A stretch of 64,000 bases of DNA from Lycorma delicatula. Taxonomy: Eukaryota; Arthropoda; Insecta; Hemiptera; Fulgoridae. Made by a program: the position numbers and the translations under genes. The notes beneath the pieces were generated by a model. The model ran no database searches and had not been told where the DNA came from. It saw nothing but the letters and a program-made list of their open reading frames with translations. This document shows, piece after piece, positions 45,768 to 57,979 of the stretch; the first letter of the stretch is position 1, and each line of letters begins with the position of its first letter. The stretch is taken from assembly GCF_047948215.1 (NCBI RefSeq), contig NC_134461.1, positions 128,970,512 to 129,034,511 on the forward strand, written 5' to 3'.

Positions 45768-46570
45768 AGAATCTAATAAATTTAATTCTCACTAAAAATT
45801 TACTAAAAAGAAAAAGAGTAAAACTGCTTGTGAGGACTAATTTAACTGTTAATGGAAATTTACATAGTGGGCATGAAATCAGTCCATCTTTGTGTAGAAG
45901 TTATCTGACTGACAAAACTTCACTTTTTTAATAACACAGAGTTGAATACCTACTTATGTTATTAAATATTAATTATATAACTTATAAATGAAACAGGAAA
46001 AATTAAAAGATATCACATGTAATTAATGAGTAAATTTTATTGTAAATTAAGATACTAAGCCTCAGAAGACAATAGAAATAATAATTTTATTTAAAGATAA
46101 AATTATGGTTTGAGTAAAATAATAATGAGGAAGATTTTATTGTACAGTTAAGTAAAAAGTTAAAAACTATTATAAAAATTGTAGAATAATATTTGAGCCT
46201 TTCATGAATTTTCTAAAATACTGTCAGATACATTTAACAACAGCAGAAGACTCATAATCTAGTGCAGGTAGAATAGCTTACTTAAACTCCCAGTTTATTC
46301 CTTAAAAGTCAATGACATTCCGATGAAAATATAAATATTATTACTCTTCATATCTCATGGCATTTACTAATTTAACTTGAAAAAAGAAGAGTAAATTCCA
46401 TTCAAAGATATGTTAAAATTAATTAGCTGTTATCATTTAAAAACTTCTGCCAGAAGTTCCTTCTTCAGAACATAATTCATGAAAATATTTTAAAAAATAA
46501 ACATTATGTCTTTCACTCTACTTAGAGTTAATTATTAAATATAATTCAAACTTTTAACATAAATAAAATA
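45768..46570. other. AT-rich spacer
   Basis: No supported feature. Confidence 0.55.
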
Positions 46571-46574
46571 TACT

Positions 46575-46905
46575 TTTTATTCTGATCGGTATATAAAATA
46601 TGTTATGTAGATTTCACATCAGAAACAGATAGGTATACTAATCTATGATTAAAAAAAAATTAAAATGTTTTTGTAAGATCTCTTATTTTAATTATGTCTG
46701 AATGTGTTAATTATAGATAAGCGATCTATAAAAGAAAAAGAAAGAAAAGGATAAATAGTCTTTAAAAATAGCTGGAAAAGCAAATTACATTGTAGTAAAA
46801 CCTTTATCAGAGCAGCATTACAACATAGGCAGTTAATTATAAAATAAAAAATAGATGTGATTAAAGTCCATATTAATTATTTAGATACAAACAAATAAAA
46901 TAATG
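46575..46905 (+). repeat. Dispersed repeat V, copy 3
   Basis: Starts TATTCTGATCGGTATATAAA and ends GCAGTTAATTATAAAATAAA, AATAGATGTGATTAAAGTCC and ATATTAATTATTTA. The middle (GTAGTAAAACCTTTATCAGA) is diverged. Same order as at 11265 and 52915. Confidence 0.6.
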
Positions 46906-49460
46906 TTTAAGGCCATGAAGATACTAAATAAAAAAATAACTACAAAATCTTTTAACTGTATTTTAAATAGATTGATGGGAAATTTGTTAAAATGGTTCAG
47001 TAATTTATTAAAAATGGTAAAGGATGGATTAAAAGACATCCTTGTAAATCAAAGTGTTATGTTGAGTTATGTGAAAATAGTTCTGTTCACTTCCGTTCAG
47101 TTCTGTTCGGTTGTCTGGTTTGATATAGGTGGACATTATTTTTTTTAAGAATCAGTGACTATTTTTTATCAAAGACTGCACATTAATAAGTATAAATACA
47201 AGGATAACTTAATATTTAAAATTTTTTAAATATGTTTTTAATAAACTTTTGTTGCTGATGGGTTTGTTAATCCAATAGAGTTATCAAAAATTTAATTCCA
47301 TTTGTAATCAAAGATATGATAAATACAATGAAGAATATCTGAAATGCGAGTTCTTTGGACAAATCAACAAATATTAGTTTAAAATTTTTTACTCTATCCC
47401 CACTGTAAATCATGAAAAGTTTATTATCAGAGAGAAAAGATAATTTCAACATTTAAACATAAAAATAACTTAAAAAATTTGAATGTGGAAAGCTTAAAAT
47501 AGTTTTATTTTTATGAGGCAAGTTTTTTACCCACCACTGTGCTGGAATTAATTAAAAACTGTCTTTGGCCTTAAAATGCCTCATTTAGAAAAAAAAATTG
47601 AAAAAAGGAACAATAAGATTAGAGTAAATTACTGTTAAATAATTTTTTACTGCAGTAAAAAGTTGACAAAATGAAATTTTTATGAGTGGGGGATCCTTTT
47701 GGAAAATTTAAAAAAAAATTTAATTTTTAGTATTTCGATTCTAATAAAATTATTTTTTTTATGCATGATAAAATATTTTAGAAAGTTCCAGTCAACTGGA
47801 ACTTTCTGAAACAGCTATTTCTGAAACATTACATTACATTCATATTATATACATTATAAACAGAACTATATAAACAAGATTTAGTATTTTTTGACTCTAG
47901 TACCTGATAATATAACAAAATACAGAAATTCAAGGGAATAGTTTTACTAAGTAGTAATGCTATATTTTACAGTATGTCTATAAAGTTCTGGAACGTTTAA
48001 ATAAATTGATTGGCTGACTAGAAAAGGAATATATTCACCAAAACTAGTTTCATAAGGAAAAACATTTATCTGCAAAAGTCAGTATGGATTATTTTTAGCC
48101 CTACTTGATATAATTTTAACTTAAAAAAAACATGTATGCCAAATTTTCTTTTATGTAAGACAAGTATAAAATACAAACTGTTAGATTATGTTCTTCTGTC
48201 TCAAGTGATAAATAAATAGTATATTTTTAAATAAAAAACCTATCAAAGATACTTTTTGAAGAGTAGTATATATATACATTTTTAAATTACAAAAAAAAAT
48301 ATAGAATACATTTTCTCATTCTATTTAATCATCTTCATCAACATCACTGGTTTTGGAAGTTAGCCGGCTCTGATGGTTAGCATAAAATGTTTGTGCTTGT
48401 CTAGTATGTGCTGTATTACCTTAGCTATTTCTGCTATTTTATTTGATTTAATCTGTACCGTTCTGTTGTAAAACTTTAATTGAAAATACCACATTATTCA
48501 CCTTTTTTTAGCTTAAACATAGTTTTAACTTAATGAACAATATTCAGTGAAGCTGGGTGTAATTGTGTATATAAGTTGTCTGCATTTACAGGTAGTAAAT
48601 GACTCTTTTTTCTTCAATATTCTTCGGGGTTTTACAAAATATTACAGCCACCATGTCTTGAAGTTTAATAATTTGCTATTTGTGATTTTTTTTCAATTCA
48701 AAGAGGATGTAATTTTTTTAGTGTATTCAATAATAAATTTGTTCTGTTACAGAGAAACTATACAGTCATATCATGGCACTACTTGGTTTGATAACATCAA
48801 ATAAATATTCTGTCACAGGTCGTAAAACTGTGTCCTTACGCAGAGTAATAGATGATATATTACCTTAAAATATCCCTTTATGATCAAAGTAGTTAGTAGT
48901 CTGCATTGTACTTCAGTTCCAGATGCATCATTTAACATACAAAGTTCTTGAACTTGCTATAAAAATGTTTGGCCCTTTTTTTATAATATGTTTTACATTA
49001 TACCATTATGTTTTGCACCATCATTTAGACTACACAGTTTTATTTTATTTGCTTGGTCTTTAAAAGTAAAACAAACACACATGTACCTGATGACTCCCAA
49101 ATGTTTACCCAAAGTTGTCTTTAAAGAATTTTAAGTAATATTCATACATCATAACACCTTTTAAATGTAGGTATTCTTCACTAAACAATTTGTACATTTT
49201 ATTGTCAGTTAAATGTCCATATAGTTAAGTATTAACCAAAGGCATTTAGAGAGGGTACATGTTTTGGAAAAGTGTTTATATATTTGTACATAAGTACTGT
49301 TTTAAGTGTACACACACCATCTCTTTTTAACTCTCTAACTTTCTAACTCTCAGGTCAAATGGAAATTTGTTCGCTCCCAAAAAATTTGCTAAGTTTACTA
49401 CTGTTGTATGTGAAATTGATCGTAAATTTATACATGAAAACTTACATACTTTATCCTGCA
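46906..49460. other. AT-rich spacer
   Basis: Short Lys/Leu/Phe-rich frames only (46903-47148, 48547-48804, 47267-47452 minus). None shows a domain. Confidence 0.5.
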
Positions 49461-49463
49461 CTG

Positions 49464-49965
49464 AAATTAGTTTGGTACTTATGTATTAACGCCACCGCAG
49501 CTACAGCTTTATTTAAAAACAAAGTATTCAATCCGATTTCAGTGGAAAATGAACAGTTTCTATTAATTTTAATAAATGGTTATTTATATTTATTTATTTT
49601 ATAAATATAATTTAACCAAACTTAACCTACGCTCGCTTCGCTCGCTAACCTTGACTAATTAACACCGTAATTTTTTGACTATTTACTTAATAAATTCAGT
49701 AATTATTGCAATTATTTATTATTTAAATAATCAAAACACTCCTGTTAATTAGTCAAGGTTAGCGAGCGTAGGTTAAGTTTGGTTAAATTATATTTATAAA
49801 ATAAATAAATATAAATAACCATTTATTAAAATTAATAAAGAGACTGTTTTGAATCTATGTTAAACTCTATATCGGCCCATTTTCCACCGAAATCCAATTG
49901 ACTACTTTGTTTTTAAATAAAGCTGTAGCTGCGGTGTCATTAATACGTAAGTACCATTAGTTTAA
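49464..49965. mobile_element. Foldback element with arms of about 200 bp
   Basis: The left arm (about 49464-49666) and the reverse complement of the right arm (about 49741-49965) agree over long runs: GCTACAGCTTTATTTAAAAACAAAGT, TATTAATTTTAATAAATGGTTATTTAT and TTTAACCAAACTTAACCTACGCTCGC. A spacer of about 75 bp separates them. The left arm has an extra CTTCGCTCGC; the right arm has about 33 bp extra. The inner 55 bp of each arm (TTAACCAAACTTAACCTACG ... TTAGTCAAGG) recurs at 53445-53640. Non-coding; an 81-codon frame over the left arm is incidental. Non-autonomous DNA element or hairpin-RNA locus. Confidence 0.7.
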
Positions 49966-50750
49966 ATGTAGAACTGTTTCATTTAAATTTATTCATTTTT
50001 AGGAAGTGTGCCTAGCCACATCAACCCTTTATATTAAACTCATTAGATTGTCTTGTTCAGTTTTAGACCTTCTATTATATAAAAGATTTTTATTATGTTT
50101 AATATATATTTACACGATAAATATGTTTTGGGTCTTTATTTTGTACTAATAAAAGTTACAACAAAAATCCAATTTCTATTTGACTAACCTAATACATGCA
50201 TTTCTAGTGCCTCGTTACATGTAGTTTGTAATATTAAGTCGCTTTTAGATTTTTTCTTACAATTTTTAGTATTTAATAATAATTGCTGTGCAATGTAAGG
50301 ATCTCATGTATTAACAATGTACATTTGTAACTTCATAATTATAATGTAACGCATAATTATAATGAAATAAACACCAGTAAGCTTCAAATAATAAACATTG
50401 TTTGCTAATTTCTGAGGTAAAATAAGTAGTATAAGAAGGCAAAGAGATTGGTTGCAGTTGCTGGTTTCATATGTAGGACGAATGGAAACTATTTTTTCAA
50501 TTTGATTTTATACTGTCATATTCAATCGTAACAGATATAATAATAAAAAAAAGAAAATATTAATAATAAATGAATCTTTAATATTACTTATTGTATAAAT
50601 ATAAATTACAGTTGGTATCTGCTTGAACTCTGCTAGTAAAAAATGTTTTTATTTTACAATAGTAATGTTACACAGACTACCTCCCTGCCATTCTGTAAAA
50701 CATACTACTCTATACCATTGTATTTTCAACTTCCTTCTCTCCACACGTTA
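49966..50750. other. AT-rich spacer
   Basis: No supported feature. Confidence 0.55.
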
Positions 50751-50754
50751 AGTG

Positions 50755-51030
50755 TTCTGATCAATAAATAATAATAGGTTATGTGAATCAGCAAATCATG
50801 ACAGGAATGAGTAAGCCCTACTCACAGGAATAAGTAGAAATCATGACAGGAATGATTGAGAAAAAGAACCAATTGGCCCAGCATTTGCTGCTTGTGAAGA
50901 TCAAGGGAAGTTGTGGTAAAATATTGATCACAGTATAGTCATAAAATGCATTATTAACTATAAAATGAAAAACAGAAATTGTTAAAATTCATATTAACAA
51001 TTTAAAGTATAAACACATGAAATTATAATG
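50755..51030 (+). repeat. Dispersed repeat V, copy 4 (diverged)
   Basis: GTTCTGATCAATAAATAATA, GAAGATCAAGGGAAGTTGTGGTAAAATATTGATCA, then ACTATAAAATGAAAAACAGA and TAAAATTCATATTAACAATTTAAA follow the family order. A short internal duplication of AATCATGACAGGAATGA occurs at about 50797 and 50842. Confidence 0.55.
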
Positions 51031-51139
51031 AAAAAAAATTATGAAATATAAAATTTCAATTTCCAAATATTTATATGTACCATTGTATTTTAACATAATT
51101 CCAAAAATAGAAAGTTACTTGCAAAAAAATAATTTTTAA

Positions 51140-51365
51140 ATGATAGGTTCTAAGTCAAAGATTCTGAGGTTCAAATCCTAATAAAAGTTAGTTGCTTTTA
51201 TATGGATTTGAATACTAGACAGTGGATTATCTGTGTTCTTTGGTGGTCAGGATTAATTAACCACACATATAGGGACGGTCGGCCTGGGTCTGTACAGGAC
51301 ACCTCATTTACATATCATACATATAATCCTCATCTCAATGGACAGTGGGAGGTTGCTTATTGTTC
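51140..51365 (+). repeat. tRNA-derived SINE, family 1 (copy 5)
   Basis: GGTTCAAATCCTAATAAAAGTTAG (B-box), ATGGATTTGAATACTAGACAG, TTCTTTGGTGGTCAGGATTAATTAACCACACAT, GGTCTGTACAGGAC and a CATTTACATATCATACATAT tail. Confidence 0.8.
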
Positions 51366-52420
51366 AGTAGTTTAACAGATTACAATGTACATATTAGGAA
51401 AATAAAAATTGATAGGTTGTGAAAAATTCAACCAAAGAGTAGCACTTTAGTTAATTACTTCAATACTAGTCATCTGGTACTAATAATAATCAAAGGATGT
51501 GATATCGTAACTTGAAATTTTTTGTTTCATTTAATAACTAATCCAGTTACAAAAAAAAAGTCAACAATGAATTTAAAAAAAGCCAGGAAATTTATTCAAC
51601 TCTTTATTTCTGAGACAGTCTCATACTTAAAAAAAATAAAGCCCTGCTTAAATATAATAGACTTTGAATTCTCAAATTTCATGAAAATCCCACCCGGTTG
51701 GTTTGTGAATGGCTATTCATCTTGATGATTTGACACAGAATTACCCTAAAGTGATCTACATCAAAAATTACTGTCCATTAACACAAAAATTAACACAATA
51801 ATTAAACCAGGAAATCCTTTACTTATCAGACTGTTTCAACCTAAATGGTAAAGGAGAAATTGAAAAATTATATACAAGAAAAAATAATATTTAAAAAAAT
51901 TTTGGAGCTTATAAAAGAGAACAAAAAATCTTGAGAATAAAAATAATTCCAAGTCTTTCTTATTTCATAAGAAATTTATTCTGTTATTTGGAATATGTCC
52001 ATTCTATTTTTGGAAATATAATCAATATTATGGAAATATAATGATATGCATAGATAGCCTGGAAATTGGAATTTAATAGTTCATAATTTTTTTTTACCCA
52101 AATTATGATATAAACTTTTAAAATCTTATGTAGCTTATTGTAATTAATCATATTTTATATGGAAGTGGCGTAAAATTCAAAAATTTTATTTTAAATTAGG
52201 GCCCTAGATTAAAGAAACCTTTTACTAAAAAAGAAATATAAATAAACTAATGTGATAGAATTATTTACAAATTTTAAGGTTATACTATAAATGATGTAAA
52301 ATTCAAATGATTTAAAATTACATCAAAAAATATGTTAGGTGTTGTTCTTATGTTTAGAATCTCCTTTTACAAATTATTTTTTTATTGTTCTAGTAACAAA
52401 AGACAGTCCAAATGGAATAC
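51366..52420. other. AT-rich spacer
   Basis: No supported gene or repeat. Confidence 0.55.
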
Positions 52421-52424
52421 TGAT

Positions 52425-52490
52425 TAAGATGCTGACTTCTAGATTATTTGGAGTCTGGTTCAATTCCTGGCAAGGGGTTGGCATTTTTTT
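52425..52490 (+). repeat. tRNA-derived SINE, family 2 (fragment)
   Basis: GATTAAGATGCTGACTTCTAG, B-box-like GGTTCAATTCC and GGCAAGGGGTTGGCATTTTTTTCACCTA resemble the family 2 head and body start. Confidence 0.5.
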
Positions 52491-52910
52491 CACCTATTGT
52501 TTCATTCAACAACTCATCTTCCTCATTAAAAAATGTACAAAAGCATTCGGAAATAGTATAGTAAAAAAAAGAAGAAAAACAAACATGACTTCACATAAAA
52601 AACAAACACAAATAAATCTATTTATGAATATTATTATTTATTTACTAATTAAATTTTATTTTATGATAATGCTGTGATAAAGACATAATTAATCAAAAAA
52701 ATGTAATCCCCTACTGACTATTGCTACCAATTATTTGAATGAAGATAGTACTAATCATGATATTTTATATATAATGATAAATATCTTGGAAATTTTCAGA
52801 TGTTCTTACATTCTTAGAAAATTTAAAACATTCTTGCTATTGTAAGAATGTAGCTAATGTACAATTTGGTAGATAGAAAAAAAGATTTCAAAAATATGAA
52901 ATAAATAATC
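52491..52910. other. AT-rich spacer
   Basis: A 112-codon frame at 52339-52677 runs from the SINE fragment into AT-rich sequence and is rejected as chance. Confidence 0.5.
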
Positions 52911-52914
52911 AAAT

Positions 52915-53150
52915 AAATATTTTCTTCTGACCAGTATACATTACAGGAATTACATTTTTTTTTATCCATGGTAAAAAAAAGGAACTGCCCTAACATTTGT
53001 TTGGATGGATCAAAAGAAAGTGTTGTAAAACCTTGATCAGATCAAGCAGCATCAAAACTATTCAGTTAATTATAAAATAAAAATGTAGAAGTGATTGAAG
53101 TCCACGATAGCTTAAAATATAGATATATAAAATAATATTAATTAAATATA
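52915..53150 (+). repeat. Dispersed repeat V, copy 5
   Basis: TTCTGACCAGTATACATTAC, CTGCCCTAACATTTGTTTGGATGGATCAAAAG, TGTAAAACCTTGATCAGATCAAGCAGCATC and TTAATTATAAAATAAAAATGTAG. It lies immediately before the foldback at 53265. Confidence 0.65.
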
Positions 53151-53264
53151 TGAATATAATAAATAAATAAAGTAAGTAAGTATTCCCAATTCATAAGGTA
53201 TTAGTGAAAACTGTTTGAGCTTGCATCTTATGTACACATTAGAGAAAAATTCAGAAAATTAAGG

Positions 53265-54020
53265 AGTACGTTTTTGTTTTACGTCCCTCACTTTTTTTGC
53301 ATTTTTTCACATAAAAATTACTTAATATAGCATGTTTTATAATAATTGATGAATAAAACATTAGAGAAAACACACTAACATGCTGTTTTATACTGGTCAT
53401 TTTAAACATTCTCTTACATATTTTACATATTATTGCTTATAATTATAAATATAATGTAATCAAACTTAACCTATGCTCACTTTGCTCGCTAACATTGACT
53501 AATTAACACTAATTTTTTTATTAAAGTAATAGATAATTGCAATAATTACTGAATTTATTATTCAAATAATCAGAACATTACTGTTAATTAGTCAACATTA
53601 GCAAGCGTAGGTTAAGTTTGGTTAGATTATATTTATAATACCTCCAAATACCCATTGATTTGGAAGAATTCTGCTTCTATTGTACTTTCTTTTTGGAAAT
53701 GAGGACTTGCCTATTACTGTTGCCATTCCTAGATCACCTACCTTTTTTGGGGTTTTTATTAAATGATCAGCATATACACCTCTCTCAGGTACATTTTCCA
53801 GTCCATTATTGCTTCACTTAACATTAACTTACACTTGCTTTGCTCGCTAACCTTAACTAATATTTTAATATGTAAAACATGTTAATACTTTTAAAACAAC
53901 CAGTATAAAACAGTATGTTAGTGTTTTCTCTAATGATTTATTCATCAATTATTATAAAACTTGCTATATTAAGTAATTTTTATGAAAAAAAAGTGAGGGC
54001 ATAAAACGAAAAAGTACCAT
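53265..54020. mobile_element. Foldback element containing a smaller inverted-repeat unit
   Basis: The outer left arm (about 53265-53435) matches the reverse complement of 53864-54016: TGAGGGACGT/TGAGGGCATA ends, AAAAATTACTTAATATAGCA, TTTTATAATAATTGATGAATAAA, ATTAGAGAAAACAC and CTGTTTTATACTGGT. Inside sits a unit at about 53445-53640 with its own arms (CAAACTTAACCTATGC... and ...GCGTAGGTTAAGTTTGGTTA) related to the core of 49464-49965. A third half-copy (TTGCTTTGCTCGCTAACCTTAACTAA) is at about 53834-53860. No transposase is encoded. Confidence 0.65.
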
Positions 54021-54565
54021 TTGAGTGAGGGGTTATTTTTACTATTATTTTTAATTAACAAAATAATAATAATTATATTATTTTAAAAAAATCATTGTTG
54101 AAAGGATTTTGTTTACGTAAAAGAATTATTGTAAAAAAATATTTTTTTAAATAAACCTTTTGAGAAGCTATTTTGACTGAGTAATTTTTTAAAAAAGGTA
54201 AAAATGACAGTATAATAAAGCCCTTTCAGCCTTAGAACTGTAATAAGTAATATATTCTCAGAAGTATAATAAGCTAAGATATTGTGTGCCTGATAGAAGT
54301 GGATAGTGTTTTTTTTTTAAAAACAAAACAACGTTTTTTGTTAGCAGACTGCAAATTCATAAATATAAACATATGGGCAAAACACTAAATATTTATCTAG
54401 ATGGTTCATATTTATGGACACCAAACAGTGATCTGACATTTTATTTTTGTATCTTGAAAATTCATTTTGACTCTGAGAAACCCAAAGATAATATTATACT
54501 TCAGAAGGAATATCTCTAAGCATAAATAAATGTTTAAGAATAGTGTCAGGTTGAGTGTTTTATTA
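54021..54565. other. AT-rich spacer
   Basis: Nothing recognisable. Confidence 0.55.
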
Positions 54566-54569
54566 AAGC

Positions 54570-54960
54570 ATATCATTATAGTTTGATTTTATTGTAAACA
54601 AAATCAGTTTGATCATCCAAAGAGAATTTGTAATTTAAAATACCAGAAAGTATTCTTAATTGGCAACAGAAGTAGTATTGTCATCATTAACAGAAATTCT
54701 CTCCACACGATTACCATTGTTACCTCTAACTGAAAAACACACTATATAATGGTTTTATAGTTGAAATTCATCCAGTGAATAATTTTTTGAACTACTTACA
54801 TAGAATTTACAAGTTATTTTAAATGATTATCTTTGGATACAAATACAGTTAGATTTACTTTCAAAGAGAGTACAATAAATGGTGAAGATTTTGAGAATAA
54901 CTGTTAATGAGGGTTTGTGAAAACTTCCCTCTAGTAATTCTGCTTTCATCTTGAATACTT
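54570..54960 (+). repeat. Dispersed repeat VI, copy F
   Basis: Diverged direct counterpart of 40290-40690, with the same ordered blocks (ACCAGAAAGTATT, GGCAACAGAAG, TCATCATTAACAGAA, ATCCAGTGAATAATTTTTTGAACT, CTTCCCTCTAGTAA). Confidence 0.4.
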
Positions 54961-56468
54961 ACACTTTACATATATATATATTCTTATTAAAAGATTAAAT
55001 CTCATCTGCCTTTTTGCAATTAAAAGTAAATTGTTGATTTATAATTATTACTATTGAAAATGTTATTGCTATTATTGAAAACTTTCCTTTTATGTCATAA
55101 TAATCACAAGGTATAAAGAATAAATTAAATGAATTCAGTTTAAAATTATATAGCTGTTTCTTAAAGTTAAAACAACTTGTTTAATTGGACATAATGTCAC
55201 TGTTAATAACATATCATTAAATAATATTCTGGATTATAAAGTTGTGAGTGGCTGTTTTAGAGACTGTTTAAGAGATGGATGAGGTACTTCAGCGTGGGAT
55301 AATGTAGATCACATGGACAGGAGTAGTTTAGAATATTTTAATGGGGAATTCTTTAATGGGGAATTAAATAGATCCTGCACTGAAATATGAGTAAAATCTG
55401 AAGGAAGAATCATTTCAGTTTTTCAGAATCTCGCTTATTAGAGAATGGCTTGTAACAAACTGTACAGTATAAATTATTAGTTTCCGCTATTAAATATTCT
55501 TTTTTCGTAAAACAAAGAGCAGTAGTAAAGTTCTATGAATCAACACAGGAGGTTACAAATTTCTTATACTGTAGCCACTCTAGTCATTCAGTCTAGATCT
55601 CAGAACATTGTATTAAGCAACTAAAACTACCTATGAAAATTTTTGCTGGTACTGATTTTTTGATGAAATGATTCTCCCATGATTAGTATGGGAACATAAA
55701 ATAACTCTCTTCTTGCTCATCAACAAGTTACACCCTGATTTGCAGTCCACAGCCAAAAAATAAATTGAACTTATGAAATCTCTCTGCATCCAAGGTAGAA
55801 ACAAACATGATTTCAAAATATACACAAAATCCACCCTAGCATAAATAAATAGCTATTTATTACACTCCATGAGTTGTTAATACAATACATTCTGCTGAAA
55901 AGTTAACAATAAACAACTCCATCCAATAAATTATCTGAATAATTACAAACAACATGTTACATGAGATATATAACAAAGTAAAAATACTTCTGGAGGTAGA
56001 AAATATAGTGTAATACCAACAAACATTCGTATAAAATTTTCCATTTTTCAGGAAATAGTTTCAAAATACAATACACATGATCATATGAAAGGTAAACAAA
56101 CACATGTTGAAACACAACAGTTTATATGAGTATAAATTAAACTGTGAACACTAAATGAAATAGACCAAAAGGACAATCAATCCCAGTTGTAAACATATAC
56201 TGTAGGCAAAAAATAGAATCAGCCTTAACAAATTACCTCACAGAAATGCTACATAAAAATTATACAAGTATTACATGAAAAAAAAATCTTAATATGTTTA
56301 AATGATATCGAATTAATATACTTACTAGATTTGAAAAACTGACTCATTAAACAAACAAAATACAAATCAGTTTTACTATCTGGTCATACTCCAAAAGTTT
56401 CTTCAAGATGGATATGATTATGAAATAGGAGCTGTAAATAACTCGTGATGGAAGTTAAAAAGATCTAA
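54961..56468. other. AT-rich spacer
   Basis: No supported gene. A small direct duplication (TTTAATGGGGAATT) lies at about 55336-55365. Confidence 0.5.
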
Positions 56469-56618
56469 GATCTTCTGGAAAGGTGTTCCATCCATGTTTT
56501 CATGAAAAGATTCGTTAAAAAGAGAAAAGAAAAAAAGTTTGATGATCTTCTGGAAAGGTGTTCCATCCATGTTTTCATGAAAAGATTCGTTAAAAAGAGA
56601 AAAGAAAAAAAGTTTGAT
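56469..56618. repeat. Two identical 75-bp tandem units
   Basis: Units 56469-56543 and 56544-56618 both start GATCTTCTGGAAAGGTGTTC and end AAAGAAAAAAAGTTTGAT; I see no difference between them. A third unit begins (TATCTTC) and stops. The 69-codon minus frame across it repeats a peptide twice for this reason. Confidence 0.9.
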
Positions 56619-57470
56619 TATCTTCATTATGCTGATCAGTAAAAAAATTATTTATAGCACGACTTATTAACTTCCTTAACACTCTTGAACCAGCAGTAAA
56701 AAGGGTCAAAAAGGGAGAGATGGTAGTGTAGAACATTCCTAAAGAAGACCTTTGTTTATTTTACTCTCTGAACTGAGAAAAATTAAAGTAAATATTCCAA
56801 AAAGAACAGAATTCCTATAACAATTTACATAAAACTTTAAAGACAGTGTAAGTAAAAAAAAAATAAAATGAATATTTTCCTGGATGTTTTCAAGAGGAAA
56901 ACGGGAAATGATACTCACTTAGTCATTTGAATCACCAGATCCCCAGAGAGTGTGATAGTCACATAAGACAAGTGCTGCATCTAGAATAAACAAAGGTTAG
57001 GACACTATGCCAGAATTCATAGGACAATACTAGCATTTAAAATACAATGAGTTTTTAATATATTCAGGCAATATTTATATGAAACTCAATATCAGATATT
57101 TTGAGATTAAAAATTTAGAAGGAAATACATTTTAAAATTAGCATTCCAAAAAATTATTCACTGTTTTGATTGTAGCCATCTATCTAACTTTATAGTATAT
57201 GATTAAAACCATTACACTGTATTTCTTAGGTACGTGTAATATTGGTACTTGAATTCATAGAATTCTCATTAATTATTATTATAATCACCAATTCTGTGGT
57301 TTATAAAGTAAAATTACTGGATATTTTTTAAATGACAATTTTCATTGAAAACTTTCAGTTAGATTGTTTCATTTTCAACAGTGCCAAAAGCATAAAACTG
57401 CAAGCTTGTCATTGTTACTGAATATTTATTATACTACATAACATTATTTATTTATTTAATTTTTTTTTTT
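56619..57470. other. AT-rich spacer
   Basis: No supported feature. Confidence 0.55.
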
Positions 57471-57473
57471 TTA

Positions 57474-57623
57474 ACATCCGGGTCCACCTTCGGCATTGCT
57501 TCAGAGGAAGAGATGAATGATTTGTAACAGGTGTGAAAATGCCATGCTTGTGACTGGGATTCGAACCTGGGACCTCTGGATGAAAGGCCGAGACACTACC
57601 ACTTGCACCACGGAGGCCGGCAT
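57474..57623 (-). repeat. tRNA-derived SINE, family 2 (best, nearly complete copy)
   Basis: On the minus strand: GCCGGCCTCCGTGGTGCAAGTGG, GTAGTGTCTCGGCCTTTCATCC, B-box GGTTCGAATCCC, AGCATGGCATTTTCACACCTG, ATTCATCTCTTCCTCTGAAGC, GGTGGACCCGGATGTTAA and then a poly(A) of about 12 with TAAATAAATAAATA. This is the layout of a tRNA-derived SINE with an A-rich tail. Confidence 0.85.
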
Positions 57624-57979
57624 TTAATCTTTATTAGCTTCATACAATTTTACTAACTATTTTACATTTAGAGATTAATAAAATACATCCTGAGGCTTCA
57701 GTCTGTGGGGATGGTACATATGTTACTTATTCTATAGTAAATTCAGTGAGTTAGAGTTACTTTATATACATATGAGTATGACTTTCCCTTATCAGTACAA
57801 TATTATTATATTATTAATATTACTATTTTCATCAATAGATATGTATTGATGTAATTATTACTTAGAATTGTTTAATCAGATAATATTTCCAGTAATTTAA
57901 CAACAAATAAAACAAGGTAACACACCGTACAAATGAAGTAAAACGGTAAATGAATAGAAATTAGAACAAAGTATTATAA
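57624..57979. other. AT-rich spacer
   Basis: No supported feature. Confidence 0.5.

Noticed and set aside
46903..47148. 81-codon plus-strand frame
   Set aside because: Starts at the end of repeat V copy 3 and contains only Lys/Leu/Phe-rich sequence.
52339..52677. 112-codon frame with hydrophobic segments
   Set aside because: Begins upstream of and runs through a SINE fragment into AT-rich sequence; no independent support.
57474..57623. Functional tRNA gene
   Set aside because: The tRNA-like head lacks a complete cloverleaf and is fused to a body and A-rich tail shared with other dispersed copies; it is a SINE.
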